Source: Dendrocalamus latiflorus (taxonomy: Eukaryota > Streptophyta > Magnoliopsida > Poales > Poaceae). Taken from it: DNA of 64,000 nucleotides. The stretch's first letter is position 1, and each line of letters starts with the position of its first letter. Below are positions 1 through 11,973 of this stretch, in pieces. The translations under genes and the position numbers were made by a program. The DNA lies in the NCBI GenBank assembly GCA_017311315.1, contig CM029663.1, positions 33,770,622 through 33,834,621 on the forward strand, given 5' to 3'. The notes under the pieces are model-generated. The model saw nothing but the letters and a program-made list of their open reading frames with translations, had not been told where the DNA came from and made no database searches.

Positions 1-479
1 TTCAACCACGGCTAGGGGAGAGAGGAGGGCTGGAGGCGGGCAGTGGCTTGGAGGAGAGGAGGGGCGGTGACGGACGACGGCTTGAGGCGGGCGGCACCTC
101 GGGGAAGAGGAGGGGCGGAGATGAGTGACGGTGGGGGGAGAGGAGGGGCGACGGGCGGTGGATCAGGGCACAGGCGACCAGGTGCTCGAGGGAGAGGAGG
201 GACGGGCAGCAGGTGGGAGGAGAGAGGTTTGGGCGCCAGCGAGGAGACGATCGGTCTCTACGGCGTCGGCGGCGCCGTAAGCCTCTATGGCCAAAAGGTT
301 GAAATCCCCTGCGCCGAGGTCTTCGTCCAGGTGCTGGCGCTTGAGTGCGGCATAGTCTATGAAAGAGTGTTGGAGAAGAGATATTAGTTGCTTTGAGATC
401 CATGACTGTCACTTAACAAAAAAAAGGCCTCAATAGAAGGATTTGAGGACCCTTGCCATAGAATTTATTTTCTTATCTA
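1..479. other. G-rich intergenic sequence, no confident gene
   Basis: Positions 1-300 are strongly purine/G-rich on the + strand, with many gag/ggg runs. They give open frames on both strands only because stop codons are rare in such composition. I see no recognisable domain, and no splice sites that link to anything in the window. A first exon of a gene to the left on the minus strand (ATG near 412) is possible but unsupported. Confidence 0.5.
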
Positions 480-675
480 GGCATCATCTGGATATTTTTT
501 TCTAACAATCATCTATATTTGAGATCGTTGGATTAGAGATCTAACGGTCCCTTTTTTAGAGGAGGGGGAGATTTATTTAGAGATGGTGGGGGGAGAATTC
601 ATGGCCGTTGGATCTCTAATACAATAGTCACAAATCTAGATGATAGTTAAGAAGAAAATATTTAGATGATGTTTA
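480..675. mobile_element. MITE, family 1 (copy a)
   Basis: The left end (CATCATCTGGATATTTTTTT and onward) and the right end (ending TATTTAGATGATG) are near-complementary over about 35 bases, including an inner ATCATCT/AGATGATAGTT pair. The core contains a GGAGGGGGAGA run and GAATTCATGGCC. A second copy with the same ends and core is at about 31387-31580. The element lies about 440 bases upstream of the bHLH leader, so it could affect that promoter. I could not define a TSD, so the superfamily is unassigned. Confidence 0.6.
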
Positions 676-825
676 TCAACACCCTTTGGGAAATAACACT
701 ACGCACACTGACTGCAGGGCCAGGGCCAGAGAGAGAGCGAGCGAGCATAAATTCCTCGTAGCAAATCCAAAAGTAGAGTCCTGAGCAGCTAGCTCGCTGC
801 AGGCAGGCAGGCATCTTGTCTTGCT

Positions 826-985
826 GCTTTTCTGCTCTAACTCGATCGCCTTTTGCACCATTAGCAGTAGCAGCTAGCAGCAGGGCTCCCTCCCTCTCCT
901 GCCTCGAGCATTTTCTGCTCTAGCACCATTAGCAGTAGCAGCTAGCAGCAGTAGATCGCCTATTCTGCTTTAGCTCGATCGCCTT
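826..985 (+). repeat. Duplicated CAG/AGC-rich block in bHLH promoter/leader
   Basis: The block TTTTCTGCTCTA...GCACCATTAGCAGTAGCAGCTAGCAGCAG occurs at about 833-885 and again at about 911-952, and CTCGATCGCCTTT occurs at about 841 and 973. This is a local tandem duplication of 65-80 bases just upstream of, or inside, the first exon of the bHLH transcript. Confidence 0.6.
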
Positions 986-1115
986 TAATGCGTCAATGCT
1001 TCTGCTGCTTCTGCAATTCATAGTCGACACAAACTAGCATAACAGCAGCAGCAGCTAGTAGTTGGATCAACAGTAGAGTCCTCTCAGCTTTGTCGCATTA
1101 ATCAAACAAACAAAG

Positions 1116-1320
1116 GTACGCTCCATTTGATCGATTCATAGCTATCTACACATGCATATTCTTATTTCAATGGCCGGATCAGTATTCAGTAGCTTTCCTT
1201 CTTTCCTTGCATGCTTGCACGTGCTTCATCAGATCGGCCTCAGCCTTAGAAAGATCAGATCAGAGACTAATAGCTACTTCAATAGCTTACGTGCAAGCGC
1301 TATCGATCGTTTCTTGTTAG
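1116..1320 (+). other. Probable 5'UTR intron of the bHLH gene
   Basis: A good donor (AAAG|GTACG, GT at 1116-1117) and a pyrimidine-preceded acceptor (TTCTTGTTAG| ending at 1320) bracket a T-rich segment ending eight bases before the ATG at 1329. The open frame that starts at 1152 lies inside this putative intron, and its translation there is unlike any bHLH N-terminus. This is why the start at 1329 is preferred. Transcript evidence would settle it. Confidence 0.65.
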
Positions 1321-1328
1321 GTCGCGAG

Positions 1329-2627
1329 ATGGATCATTGCTTCAACGACATGATCTTAAGCGAGAACACGTGGAGCGGCTGCAGTGGCGGTGGCGACAGT
1401 GGGGCGGTAGTGCCGCCGCCGGAGGTGGGTGGTGGTGTTAATGTCGACGGGGACGGCATGACGGTGCCGGAGAGGCTGGTTCTGGATGAGGCGCTGGCGG
1501 CGGCGATCCTCGAGCTGCAGGGCATCCAGGCGCCGTGCGGCGGCAAGGTGGTGCCACCGGCGGCCTGCGGTGGCGTCGAGGCGGCCGTCGCCTTCGCCGC
1601 GATGGAGACCGCGACACCTGCCTATGCAGACGTTGACGGGGATGTCCTGCAGCGACAGCAGCATCACCATCGCCATCAAGGCGCGATGGGGATGGCTGCC
1701 GACTACGACCTTACACCAACAACCCCGGCTGTCACGTTGAGTACTGTACCACCTGCGTTCACAAACGCCACCGCCGTTGATGGCGGCATCGTAGATGCGG
1801 CGGTCTTCTCCAGCAAAGACGCCGCCCACGCACCGAGCGTGGTGACGGCTGCGGCGGCGATAACAGCGACGACGAGCCAGTTCGAAGAAGGCAACGGCAG
1901 TGGCAGAAGACAACGGCGGTCGAGCAGAAAGAGGAAGGCCGCCGAGCCACCAGCCGCGGCCGCGGATGGGCTGGCCCAGGAGAACCCTCTCTGCAGCCTC
2001 CTCGCGTCCACCACCACCGGAGACGGAGGCATCCAGATCGCGTTCAGCACGAGCGGTCCTGCTCCGGCCGCCAAGCGGGCGAAGACGTCGCTGAGCAGCA
2101 GCTCGTCGAGCATCAGCTTCGATGGCAGGAGCTCCGGCAACGGCAGCGAGGATCCCCTGTACGAGCCGGACACAGAGGCTCTGGCACAGGTGAAGGAAAT
2201 GATCTACCGCGCGGCGGCGATGCGGCCGGTCACCGTGGGCGCCGAGGATGCCGGCGAGCGGCCGCGCCGGCGCAACGTACGCATCTCGTCCGACCCGCAG
2301 ACGGTGGCGGCGCGGCAGCGGAGGGAGCGCATCAGCGAGAGGCTGCGCGTGCTGCAGAAGCTCGTCCCCGGCGGCGACAAGATGGACACGGCCTCCATGC
2401 TCGACGAGGCCGCCAACTACCTCCGCTTCCTCAAGTCCCAGGTCAGGGAGCTGCAAACACTAGACCGCCGGAATTACGCAAATGCCACCGTGAACAGTGG
2501 CACCACCGCCATGGCAGCAGTAGCTGGGCCACTGAGCTACAATAATGGCAACGGCATGCCGGCCTTCGCCTTCCCGGCAGCAGCAGAAACCCTAGCAGCA
2601 GCAGTAGTTCATGAGCAGCTGATTTAG
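1329..2627 (+). CDS. bHLH transcription factor, HECATE/INDEHISCENT-like (group VIIIb)
   Basis: This encodes a 432-residue nuclear DNA-binding protein. The bHLH domain is at about residues 315-378: the basic region reads VRISSDPQTVAARQRRERIS, helix 1 is RLRVLQKLVPGG, and the loop/helix 2 is KMDTASMLDEAANYLRFLKS. The DPQTVAAR...PGG.KMDTASMLDEA pattern is characteristic of the HEC/IND group. That group controls gynoecium, fruit-margin and meristem development in Arabidopsis and acts through dimers with other bHLHs. The basic region lacks the classical His-Glu-Arg E-box triad, which is usual for this group. A basic cluster RRQRRSSRKRK (about 193-203) is a likely nuclear localisation signal. The rest is low-complexity Ala/Ser/Gly-rich sequence. 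The start was chosen at 1329, just after a likely 5'UTR intron; an upstream in-frame ATG at 1152 falls inside that intron. The coding part is a single exon. The group is secure; orthology is not resolved. Confidence 0.9.
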   Translation: MDHCFNDMILSENTWSGCSGGGDSGAVVPPPEVGGGVNVDGDGMTVPERLVLDEALAAAILELQGIQAPCGGKVVPPAACGGVEAAVAFAAMETATPAYADVDGDVLQRQQHHHRHQGAMGMAADYDLTPTTPAVTLSTVPPAFTNATAVDGGIVDAAVFSSKDAAHAPSVVTAAAAITATTSQFEEGNGSGRRQRRSSRKRKAAEPPAAAADGLAQENPLCSLLASTTTGDGGIQIAFSTSGPAPAAKRAKTSLSSSSSSISFDGRSSGNGSEDPLYEPDTEALAQVKEMIYRAAAMRPVTVGAEDAGERPRRRNVRISSDPQTVAARQRRERISERLRVLQKLVPGGDKMDTASMLDEAANYLRFLKSQVRELQTLDRRNYANATVNSGTTAMAAVAGPLSYNNGNGMPAFAFPAAAETLAAAVVHEQLI

Positions 2628-4121
2628 ATAGATTTGAGGCATGCAAGCATGCATGCAAGTCTTGTAATGTTTGTCCAATGTGAGACCATCATATGATAGA
2701 TTCATCATTATTAGCTTGGTGATTAGGGATGATCATATCGATGGAATCATGCATCCTTAAACTTCTCTTTGATCATTTTGATGTATGCATGCATGCATGT
2801 CCGGCCGGCCGGCCTGTACGTGCTTTTAGAGATTGGGCACGCTTTTGCCGAGCACAAGGAAAAGGGACTGGAAAGTTTGCGCCTTTTTTTTTTTTTGATC
2901 GAATTGAACTTGATCAACTTAGTCGTTGTCTCCATCTTTTCATCTTTTCATGTGCATGCACGTATATGCATGCGTAAAAGCGAAGCTTTTCCAGCGCGCG
3001 CGTGTGCTTTCTTAGTTCCGATCCAAATGATGATGGGGAGGTCGCCTACTAGCAACTGAAACATCTTAGTGTATTGTATCGATTTTGATTTAAAATCATA
3101 CTATGTAAATATTTTAAAAACTAAGCTTATTTTTATCTAATATATCGAACCAATTCCTACTAATAATTGGAATCCACATTATATTAAAAAAAACCACAAA
3201 ATAATAATATCCTCTCAACCGTACTCTCCGTTATGTAGTTTAATGCTCATATGAATTTTTTAATACTTTGAATCGATTCCTAAGTAGAGTCTGATTTTAT
3301 ACATTTTTTTGTTGAAATCAACCACTCTAATATATTAAATCGATTCAATGCCTTCTCTCTTCCGATTTAAATCGGCTAAAACACAACATTGAAGATAATC
3401 TTGTGGCAACTTTCCAAGGCATAATTAACCTCTTTTAAAGGGCATTTCTCCGTGAATGCAAAACCCTAGCAAAAGCGACCGAGGAGAAGAAAGAAAGAAA
3501 AGAAAAAGAAAAAGAAAAGATGGCAAATCACGGGGTTCATCATTGCTTACTTTCCGGTCGTCGTCGTCGAAGATAGGGAAGCAAAGCACAAAGCAAATTG
3601 AAAGCAATGCTTAATTAAAGGTTTTGATCGCGTGATTGAGGAGAGGCCAGAGTCGTGTCATGGCGGTGGGCGATGGCAATGCCGATGATTCGTGCAGTGT
3701 GAGGGAGTTTGAGCCCACTCGGGGTCAGCTCGCCTCTCAGGGTTGGGCTGGGTGAGCTCTTTAGACCGGCCGGGGCAGGCACTCGCTGCATCAAAAGGCT
3801 GGCAAATGCATCTCAAAGGAATCATTCCCTTTTGATTCAAACACTTGTTTAAGGGAAAAACACACCTTTTAGTCCTCGAATTGAGTGCGAAAATTCTTGA
3901 TGAGATGCCCTCATCACCTCTGAATCTTAACGAGATTTGTTTCTGCTGTTTTTTTTTTCCATCAGTGTTTTTACCTTTGTTGATTTTAAAGTAGAAAAAT
4001 ATTAGTCTATATATTAAACTATCTGGTACATGTTTTTCCCTACAAATCATGTACATTCAACAGTAACATTGGAATACATGGAGGTTATCGTGATAAAAAC
4101 TACATTCATCAGTGGCGAAAC
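2628..4121. other. bHLH 3'UTR and intergenic sequence
   Basis: The first few hundred bases are presumably the bHLH 3'UTR, with GCATGCATGCA-type runs and short CCGGCCGG palindromes near 2800. From about 3060 to 4121 the sequence is AT-rich intergenic DNA with an A/G-rich run at 3480-3520. No open frame here resembles a known protein. Confidence 0.5.
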
Positions 4122-5670
4122 TGTTGTAAATATTACGGTAGAAGCATGTATTATATTTAATTCCAGCATAAATAATAAAGATGCAAACATGATATAAAAC
4201 ATATAAATGACTTAATCAATATATAACCATGTGAACTCTTTAAATCATTAAAACATACGCCCAACAAGTATACCATCTAAGAGTCTATAATCAGCATATA
4301 CATATGCAAACAATTTAAGTCATTGCACTGGAATGCTAATCTCAACAAAAGCATAATATGTATGACCGAATTCAGCATGTTAATAAGATTTTGAATGACA
4401 TATATTGCTCTCAGAAGACTAGTTGCACAAAATTTAGTCTTGGCCATCTCTGCCATAACAAAATGAAATCTTAATTATATATGACAGCTATAGATTAGAT
4501 TTTGAGCTCAAATTAAACTTTGCTATCAAAAGAGGCTAACAGATCATGAACACAACTTGCTAACCAATACGAATGACCCCAAATCAATCTAACATTCAGC
4601 TGTCATGAATTTTATTGATTAAACAGGGTTTGACAATTAGCTAAAGTGAGCGAAAACAATCACAGACCACGTAACTAATGTAACACAGTGAGCAACAGGT
4701 AGTGTATAGCAAACATCAATGATTAGAGCATATAAAACAGCAAGCTAACAGTAAGCTCAAGATCTATCTACCATCACATTCATATATAATTTCAGCAATA
4801 TGTCATTTCATCATAGAGCAATCTAACCCACAGAACTTCTTTGCAATTTCTAATCAGAGATTAAATACAGAGATCTAATATAGATCAAGCAAAGAAAGTA
4901 AGCAGTCGGAAAAACTCACAACGCCGGTGATACTCGAAATCACTAAGAAGCAGTCGAACAAGGCAAGGACGCAGGCTGCGCTGTCCTAGAAAACCAAGCG
5001 CCTTGCTATGCTGTGCAAGGAGATGATGACAATTAGAGATATAATGCCACACTCCAACCTCGGGTAACCGAAGTAGAAGTCGAAGGTCGGGGTGGACGCC
5101 GCACAAGACCAATGAGTGCTCCGGCCATAGAGCAACCGTGAAAAACCAAAGATCAAGCCTTAGTTCTTCCCAGCAAGCCACAAATCTACTTGAACCAGCC
5201 TTCAACAAGAAATCCTCACTACCAGATCTCAGACGAGAAGGCACAAGGAAATCGCACGGGGAAATCACAAAGAAGGCGATTAGGGCTCCAAGGTCACCGT
5301 CACCAATGACAAGCACAGTAGATTAGTGCCCCAAAACCAGATCAAGGACCAGCTGAGAGAAGAGGATCAAGGGAACAAGGAACTCACTACTTTAGGGGTC
5401 TCAAGAAGAGAAGAGAGGTCACTAGTTATAGGGGAGAGGATTGGAGGCTGACGGGCTGCAGCCACGACTGGCGCCAAAATGCCCACACCAGTGGCGCCTC
5501 CACCGCCACCGCCACCCCTTGACTTGGCCAGTCGAAACCTCCCCCACTATGCACACTCGAGACGACTTCGGCCTTATCCCTCTTGTCCCACTAACTAGTG
5601 GGACCCCCTCTCCTTTTTTTTCCTTTTTATCAAATTGGGAAATTACCAATTTTCCCTCAGAAGTCCAACA
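4122..5670 (-). repeat. LTR of copia element 1 (3' LTR in element orientation)
   Basis: This 1549-base LTR begins TGTTGTAAATATTACGG and ends GAAGTCCAACA on the + strand. It aligns through its length with 10038-11968. It keeps the unexpanded form (GATCTAATATAGATCAAGC near 4872) of the site where the other LTR has gained microsatellites. Confidence 0.85.
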
Positions 5671-6566
5671 GTCTGACCAATTTATTAATTTAATAAAGAT
5701 GTTCATATGTCTTATTTATAATATAGCTGTTCAATGATGGGTACCTTGCAGGTTTGAACCCAAAGCCTAGCGACAAGGACTACGACTTTGCACAAACAGA
5801 GGAGGACTTCGCCTTGATCCAATGTCTTGGTATGAGAATTTTCGCCCAAGCCACATTCTGTACTGGGCGGCTTGCCCTTTCCCTCTCGGGTTGGGACGTT
5901 ACGGTTATGTCTCTGTATCTAGCTCATGAGTACTTAAGAAAGTATACTCTTATCTTTCTTTGATAACGACCTCACAATCAAACTCAAGTAGGTAAATTCT
6001 TCTAGGAATCCTGTAGGATGATTCCCGAAGTCATATAGACATCGAATTCATTAAGAGCTGTTGCTCAACCTTCTATACAGAAAGAGCACTGCGGCTAATG
6101 GGACCCGTTAGATGTGCTCTCTAATCTCACACAATTTGTTGTCCTAGAGCCTAGTTCACGAGATCTCCGATCTTCTAGGATAGGTTACTACCAATGTGAG
6201 TCTTTACACGGGTATGAGCCCCATTCCCTTAGACGCTACAAAGATGGCCTTCCGTGCTAATCCTTTAGTGAAAGGACCTGTCAAGTTCCTTTCAAACTAG
6301 ATGTATTCTACAGAAATAATACATGGCTCTCTGGCATGCCTTATCAACTTAAATCGTCTCTTTATATGTTTTGAGGACTTCATATTATCCTTCCTACTCT
6401 TCTCCTTCACCAGAACAGTTTGGTTATCGCAGTATGTTAATAGAGCTGGAATAGGCTTTTCCAACATAGGTAGGTCAGAAAGGAGTTTTCTAATTCATTC
6501 TGCCTCAACAGCCGCTGAATCAAGTGCTACTAACTCAGTCTCCATGGTGAATTATGTAAGGATAGT

Positions 6567-8116
6567 CTATTTTGAAGACTTCCATGAGACGGCCCCACCT
6601 ACTAGAGTGAATACATATCCACTCGTAGCTTTCATGTCATCTAAGGCACTAATCCAGTTAGAATCACTGAATCCTTCCAAGACTGTCGGATGGCCAGAAT
6701 AATATATTCCCAAATTTGAGGTCCCCTTCAAATATCTAAGTACTCTCTCTAGTACTATCCAATTATCATCTCCTGAATTGGACGTATAACGACTCAATCT
6801 ACTTATAGCATATGAGATATCTGGCCTCGTTGCACTAGTTAGATACATCAAGGATCCTATTATCTGAGAATATTTAAGTTGATCATTCCCATGCCCAGTG
6901 TTTTTATGTAGCTTTGCATTTGGATCATAGGGTGTGACCATTGTCTTATAATCCATAAATCCAAATCTGGTTAGGACCTTGTCCACATAATGAGATTGTG
7001 AAAGAGTAATCTAATTCTTACCATTTATAAGCTTGGTGTTTAAGATAACATCAACCTCACCCAGATCTTTCATATCAAAATTCTGGGAAAGGAAAGACTT
7101 TATTTTATTAATTACATCCATGTTGGTCCCAAAAAGCAATATGTCATCTACATAAAGACATAGAATGACACCTTCACACCCGCTAAACCAATAGTAGACA
7201 TATTTATTGGCTTCGTTCATACAAAAGCCAACCAAGGTCATTGTACTATCGAATTTCTCGTGCCATTGCTTTGGAGCTTGCTTTAGACCATACAAGGATT
7301 TAGTCAATTGACATACTTTTTTCCTTGCCCTTCAATCACAAAACCATGGGTTGTTGCATATAAATCTCCTCATCCAACTCTCCATTTAGGAAAGTGGTCT
7401 TTACATCTATTTGATGTACTTAGAATTTGTATGCGGCAGCTAGTGCTAAAAGCACCCGAATTGTGGGTAAATGAGGCACTGGAGAGTATGTATCAAAGTA
7501 GTCTTCTCCTTTCTGCGTGAAACATTTAGCCACTAAATGGGTCTTGCACTTTTCTATAGTATCGTCAAGTCTACTTTTTCTTTTAATGATCCATTTGCAG
7601 CCTATCGGCTTACAACCAGGTGGAAGATCCATAATCGCCCAAGTTCCATTAGCTATGATGGAATCCATCTCGCTACGAACTGCCTCCTTCCAATAATCCA
7701 CATCAAGAGATGTGTATGCCTGAAAGGGTTCGCGATTCATCATCCATGACATAGGTGACATAGTCATCGCCAAGTGACTTTTTAGTTCTCTGCCTCTTAC
7801 TTCTCCTCAACTCCAACTTTAGAGCAGTATTATCCACACTAGGAAGAATTGAATGTTCATCTAAAGCAATGTGGACAATGACTTTATTTGATCTCATAGG
7901 AAACACATGCTCAAAGAATACCGCATCATAAGACTCTATCACTATATTTGTAGCGATGTCACTCACCTCGGATTTGACTACTAGAAATCTATAAGCCGTG
8001 CTATTTATAGCATATCCTAGAAAAACACAGTCAACAATCTTAGGACCAAGCTTCCCTTTCTTCGGTAACAGCACATGCACTTTTGTAAGGCATCCCCACG
8101 TCCAAAAAAAAGACAA
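6567..8116 (-). pseudogene. Broken copia pol: integrase C-end, reverse transcriptase, RNase H
   Basis: Read on the minus strand, 8116-7703 encodes the integrase C-terminal region and linker (KLGPKIVDCVFLGYA). Then 7773-7420 and 7307-7011 encode the reverse transcriptase, with GCKWIIKRK, SLYGLKQAPKQWHEKFD and the catalytic YVDDILLFG. Finally 6986-6567 encodes the connection/RNase H region (SLMYLTSATRPDISYAISRL, FSDSNWISALDD, SGYVFTLVGGAVSWKSSK). The pieces lie in different frames separated by frameshifts and stops. The YVDD box survives. About 900 bases between 5671 and 6566 are non-coding 3' sequence of the element. Confidence 0.85.
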
Positions 8117-9096
8117 GTTAGGTTTTCTCCTCTTCCATCCTTCATAAGATGTTTTCTCCTGATTGTGAGTTGGAACACTATTTAAGACATAATTAGCTAT
8201 GAGAACTGTTTCACCCCCACCAAATAGTCTGACATACCTGAACTCTGGTGTATGGCATTAACCAAGTCACAAAGGGTTTGGTTCTTTCTTTTGGCTATTC
8301 TATTAGATTGGGGTGAGTATGGTAGAGTATTTTCATAAATTATTCCACTTTTTTCATAGAATTGAGATAATTCATCTGATACATATTCACCGCCTCGGTC
8401 CGACCTTAACCATTTGATTTAATTTTCTAGCTGATTTTCAACTTCAACTTTCTAATCATTAAAGTGCTCTAGTGCTTCATCTTTCGACTTAAGTAAATAA
8501 ATATAGCAATACTTAGTCGCATCATCCATGAGAGTTAAAAATTATCGTTTACCACTTTGAGTTAATATTCCATTCATTTCACAAAGATTAGAATAAATTA
8601 GTTCAAGTGGAGAGGTATTTCGCCCTTGAATGCTATGAAAAGGTTTTCAGGGCTACTTCGTTTGCACACACATTTCACACTTTGAACCATTATCATAATT
8701 ATAGCTTGGAATTAAACTCATTTTACTTAACCACACAATGGCTTCAAAGTTAACATGACAAAACATGAATCCCAAATATCATGAATTTTATTGCAATGGG
8801 AAACATTATAAATGTTTACATTATTGAAATCAAGAATAGATAAGTGGAACATGCCTCCGCTATCATAGCCTTTGCCCACACAATTACCAAACTTGGTCAA
8901 CACAACCTTATTGACTCAATAACAAGCTCAGCAGATTGCGAGCCATAGTAGGCACTTACAGTGCATCTTTGAGGATGAGTATTTTGCCTGAGGTAAGCTT
9001 TAGGCAAAACTGTTCAATCCCGTGTACTATCGAAGTGGCTCTGTTTCCCATTAGGATGGATCCACCACCTTCATCCTGAAATGAAGAGAAACAAGA
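8117..9096 (-). pseudogene. Heavily decayed copia integrase core
   Basis: By position this should be the GAG-pre-integrase and integrase core of copia element 1. Short minus-strand stretches recall integrase (for example around 8230-8420, where the + strand reads the complement of a typical SDRGGEY region near 8395), but no open frame of useful length remains. The assignment rests mostly on position between protease and reverse transcriptase. Confidence 0.5.
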
Positions 9097-10012
9097 TCAA
9101 TCAGTGCATATATGTCTAGTAGCACATGTATCAATCCACCAATCAAGTGATGGACTTATCATAAAGGCCTGAGGTACATACTCTTCTGAACTGGTGCTAG
9201 CCAGTGCGATATTCACTTCAGCTTTGTAGCCTTTATACTGACCAGGGGAAGGACCCTTGCCCTTGCGATTGCGGCAGTGGTTGGCCTTATGACCAGCCTC
9301 CCCCACAAACAAAGCAAATAATGTCCTCCTTTTTCTTCATTTTCTTTGGTTGGAGCTTGACTTGGGGCTGATTCTTGAACTTTGGTTTCCCAGAGCCTCC
9401 AGCACTCTTGACCTCCACTTGATGAGCTTGGACTTAAACTTTCCATATGCCATCACAGGCTCTGGCATGCTCTTCGACATTGATAGCTACTAACAGCTCA
9501 TTGAGTGTCAAGCGCTCCTTTATATGTTGGTGAGCAGTCATGAAGTCACACCATGAAGGCGGTAACTTAGCCAGAATGACATTAACTTGAAACTTCTCTG
9601 CCAGGATGTAGTCGCACTGACTTAAGTCACGTACATAGAATTGTAGCTCGTGGAGCTGCTCCATCACCGACTGCCCCTCAACCATCTTATAGTTCAAGTA
9701 ATTAGCAGTCATAAATGACTCATTCCCATTATCCCCTTCGGAATACTTCTTGTCAAGTTCATCCCAAAGTTGTTTGGCATCTTTAAAGTTCACGTACACG
9801 TCAAATAGCTGGTTAGATAAGATGGCTAACAAACAAGCTAAGACTGAGTTGTTCACATCCTCCTATCGCATTATTTTAGGAATATCCAATGGGAACATTG
9901 GAGGATTCAAAATGACCTAAAAGAGTTTGAGGTTAGTCAGCCTAGCCTATCAACGTTTAAAGTTGACACCGTCAAATACTTCTGGCTTAACGACATCAGA
10001 CGATGAAGCCAT
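9097..10012 (-). pseudogene. Broken copia gag and protease
   Basis: A gag-like start (MASSSDVVKPEVFDGVNFKR) begins at 10012 on the minus strand, only about 25 bases inside the LTR. It is followed by a gag UBN2-type region at 9856-9434 (ANYLNYKMVEGQSVMEQLHE, ILAKLPPSWCDF). A CCHC knuckle remnant (GEAGHKANHC) and a protease motif WWIDTCATRHICTD lie at 9312-9097. The protease active site is normally DSG/DTG; here the Gly is Cys, which should abolish activity. Frames change between the pieces. Confidence 0.8.
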
Positions 10013-10768
10013 TTCTTTAATACTTTGTTTTCTAGATTGTTGTAAATATTGTAGTATAAGCATGTATTTATGTTTAATTCCAGCATAAACAATAAAGACG
10101 GAAGCATGATATATAAAACATATAAATAACTTAATCAATATATAATCATGTGAACTCTTTAAGTCATTGAAATATACACCCAACAAATATGCCATGTAAG
10201 AGTCTATAATCAGCATATACACATGTAAACAATTTAAGTCATTGCACTGCAATGCTGATCCCAACAAAAGCATAACATGTATGACCAAATTTGGCATGTT
10301 AATAAGATTTTGAATGACATATATTGTTCTTAGAAGGCTAGTTACACAAGATTTAGTCTTGGCCATCTCCGCCATGACAAAAAAAAATCTTAATTACATA
10401 TGACAGTTATAGATTAGATCTTGAGCTCAAATTAAACCTTACTATCAAAAGAGGCTAATAGATCATGAACACAACTTGCTGACCAATATGAATGAACCCA
10501 AATCAATCTAATATTCAGCTATCATGAATTTTATTGATTAAGTGACCGAAAACAATCACAAATCACAAAACAAATGTAACACAGTGAGCAACAAGTAGTG
10601 TATAGCAAACTTCAATGATCAGAGCATATAAAACAGCAAGCTAGTAGTAAGCTCAAGATCCATCTACCATCACATTCATATATAATTTCAGCAATATGTC
10701 ATTTCATCATAGAGCAATCTAACCCACAGAACTTCTTTGCAATTTCTAATCAGAGATTAAACATAGAG

Positions 10769-10769
10769 A

Positions 10770-10839
<70 letters not shown>

Positions 10840-10851
10840 ATATATATATAT
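10769..10851. repeat. (TA)n microsatellite
   Basis: A nearly pure TA run with one TGTATG interruption near 10831, inside the right LTR of copia element 1. It forms the left flank of a small non-repetitive insert. Confidence 0.95.
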
Positions 10852-10981
10852 GAAATGGGACACCAAGGTGCCCGGGCACCAAGCCTCTCTGTCGTTAGAT
10901 TGCTTTTAGATGCGTGCATGTGCAATATATTAGTATTAATCATGGATGGAAAGTTTTAATTATGGAGCTTGGGCACCATGG

Positions 10982-10983
<2 letters not shown>
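10852..10983. mobile_element. Small microsatellite-flanked insert (Micron-like?)
   Basis: This roughly 130-base unique segment is bounded on both sides by simple repeats and is absent from the sister LTR. Its ends carry imperfect inverted repeats: CCAAGGTGCCC near 10865 and CTTGGGCACCATGG (complement CCATGGTGCCC) near 10970. Elements of this kind that sit inside (TA)n are known in rice as Micron. The resemblance is by layout, not by alignment. Confidence 0.5.
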
Positions 10984-11178
<195 letters not shown>

Positions 11179-11973
11179 AGCAAAGAAAGTAAGCAATCGA
11201 AAAAACTTACAACGCCAGTGATACTCGAAATCACCGAGAAGCAGTCAAACAAGGCAAGGCACACAGGCTGCGTTGTCCCAGAAAACCAAGCACCTCACTA
11301 TGCCGTGCAAGGAGACGATGACAATCTATACAATGCCACACTCCAACCTCGGGTAACTGAAGTAGAAGTCGAAGGTCGGGGTGGACACCACATAAGACCA
11401 ACAAGTGCTCCAGCCACAGCGCAACTGTGAACACCAAAGATCAAGCCTTAGTTCTTCCTAGCAAGCCACAAATCTACTTGAACCAGCCTTCAACGAGAAA
11501 TCCCCAAACCCCCTCACTGCCAGATCTAAGACGAGAAGGTGTAAGGATATTGCATGGGGAAATCATAGAGAAGGCAATTCGGGCTCCAAGGTTATCGTCG
11601 CTGGTGATGAGCACGGTAAATAGGTTCCCCAAAACCAAATCAAGGACCAGCCGAGAGAAGAGGATCATGTGAACAAGGAATTCACTGCTTCGGGGGTCTC
11701 AAGAAGAGAGGAGAAGTCGCCAGTTATAGGGGAGAGGAGTGGAGGCCGGCGAGCTGCAGCCACTGCTGGCGTAGAAATGCCCGTGCCAATGGCGCCTCCA
11801 TCACCGTCGCTGTCCCTTGACTCGGCCATTCAAAACCTCCCCCACTACGAATGCCTAAGACGGCTTCGGCCTTATCCCTCTTCTGTCCCACCTACAGGTT
11901 GGACCCCCTCTCCTTTTTTTCCTTTTATTAAATTGGGAAATTACCAATTTGATCTTAGAAGTCCAACAGAAAC

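Noticed and set aside
1356..2456. 366-codon open frame on the minus strand
   Set aside because: It is the antisense shadow of the bHLH coding region; the GC-rich codon bias keeps it open.
5746..5770. GGTTTGAACCC resembling a tRNA B box
   Set aside because: No A box or acceptor stem at the right distance, so it is not a tRNA gene.
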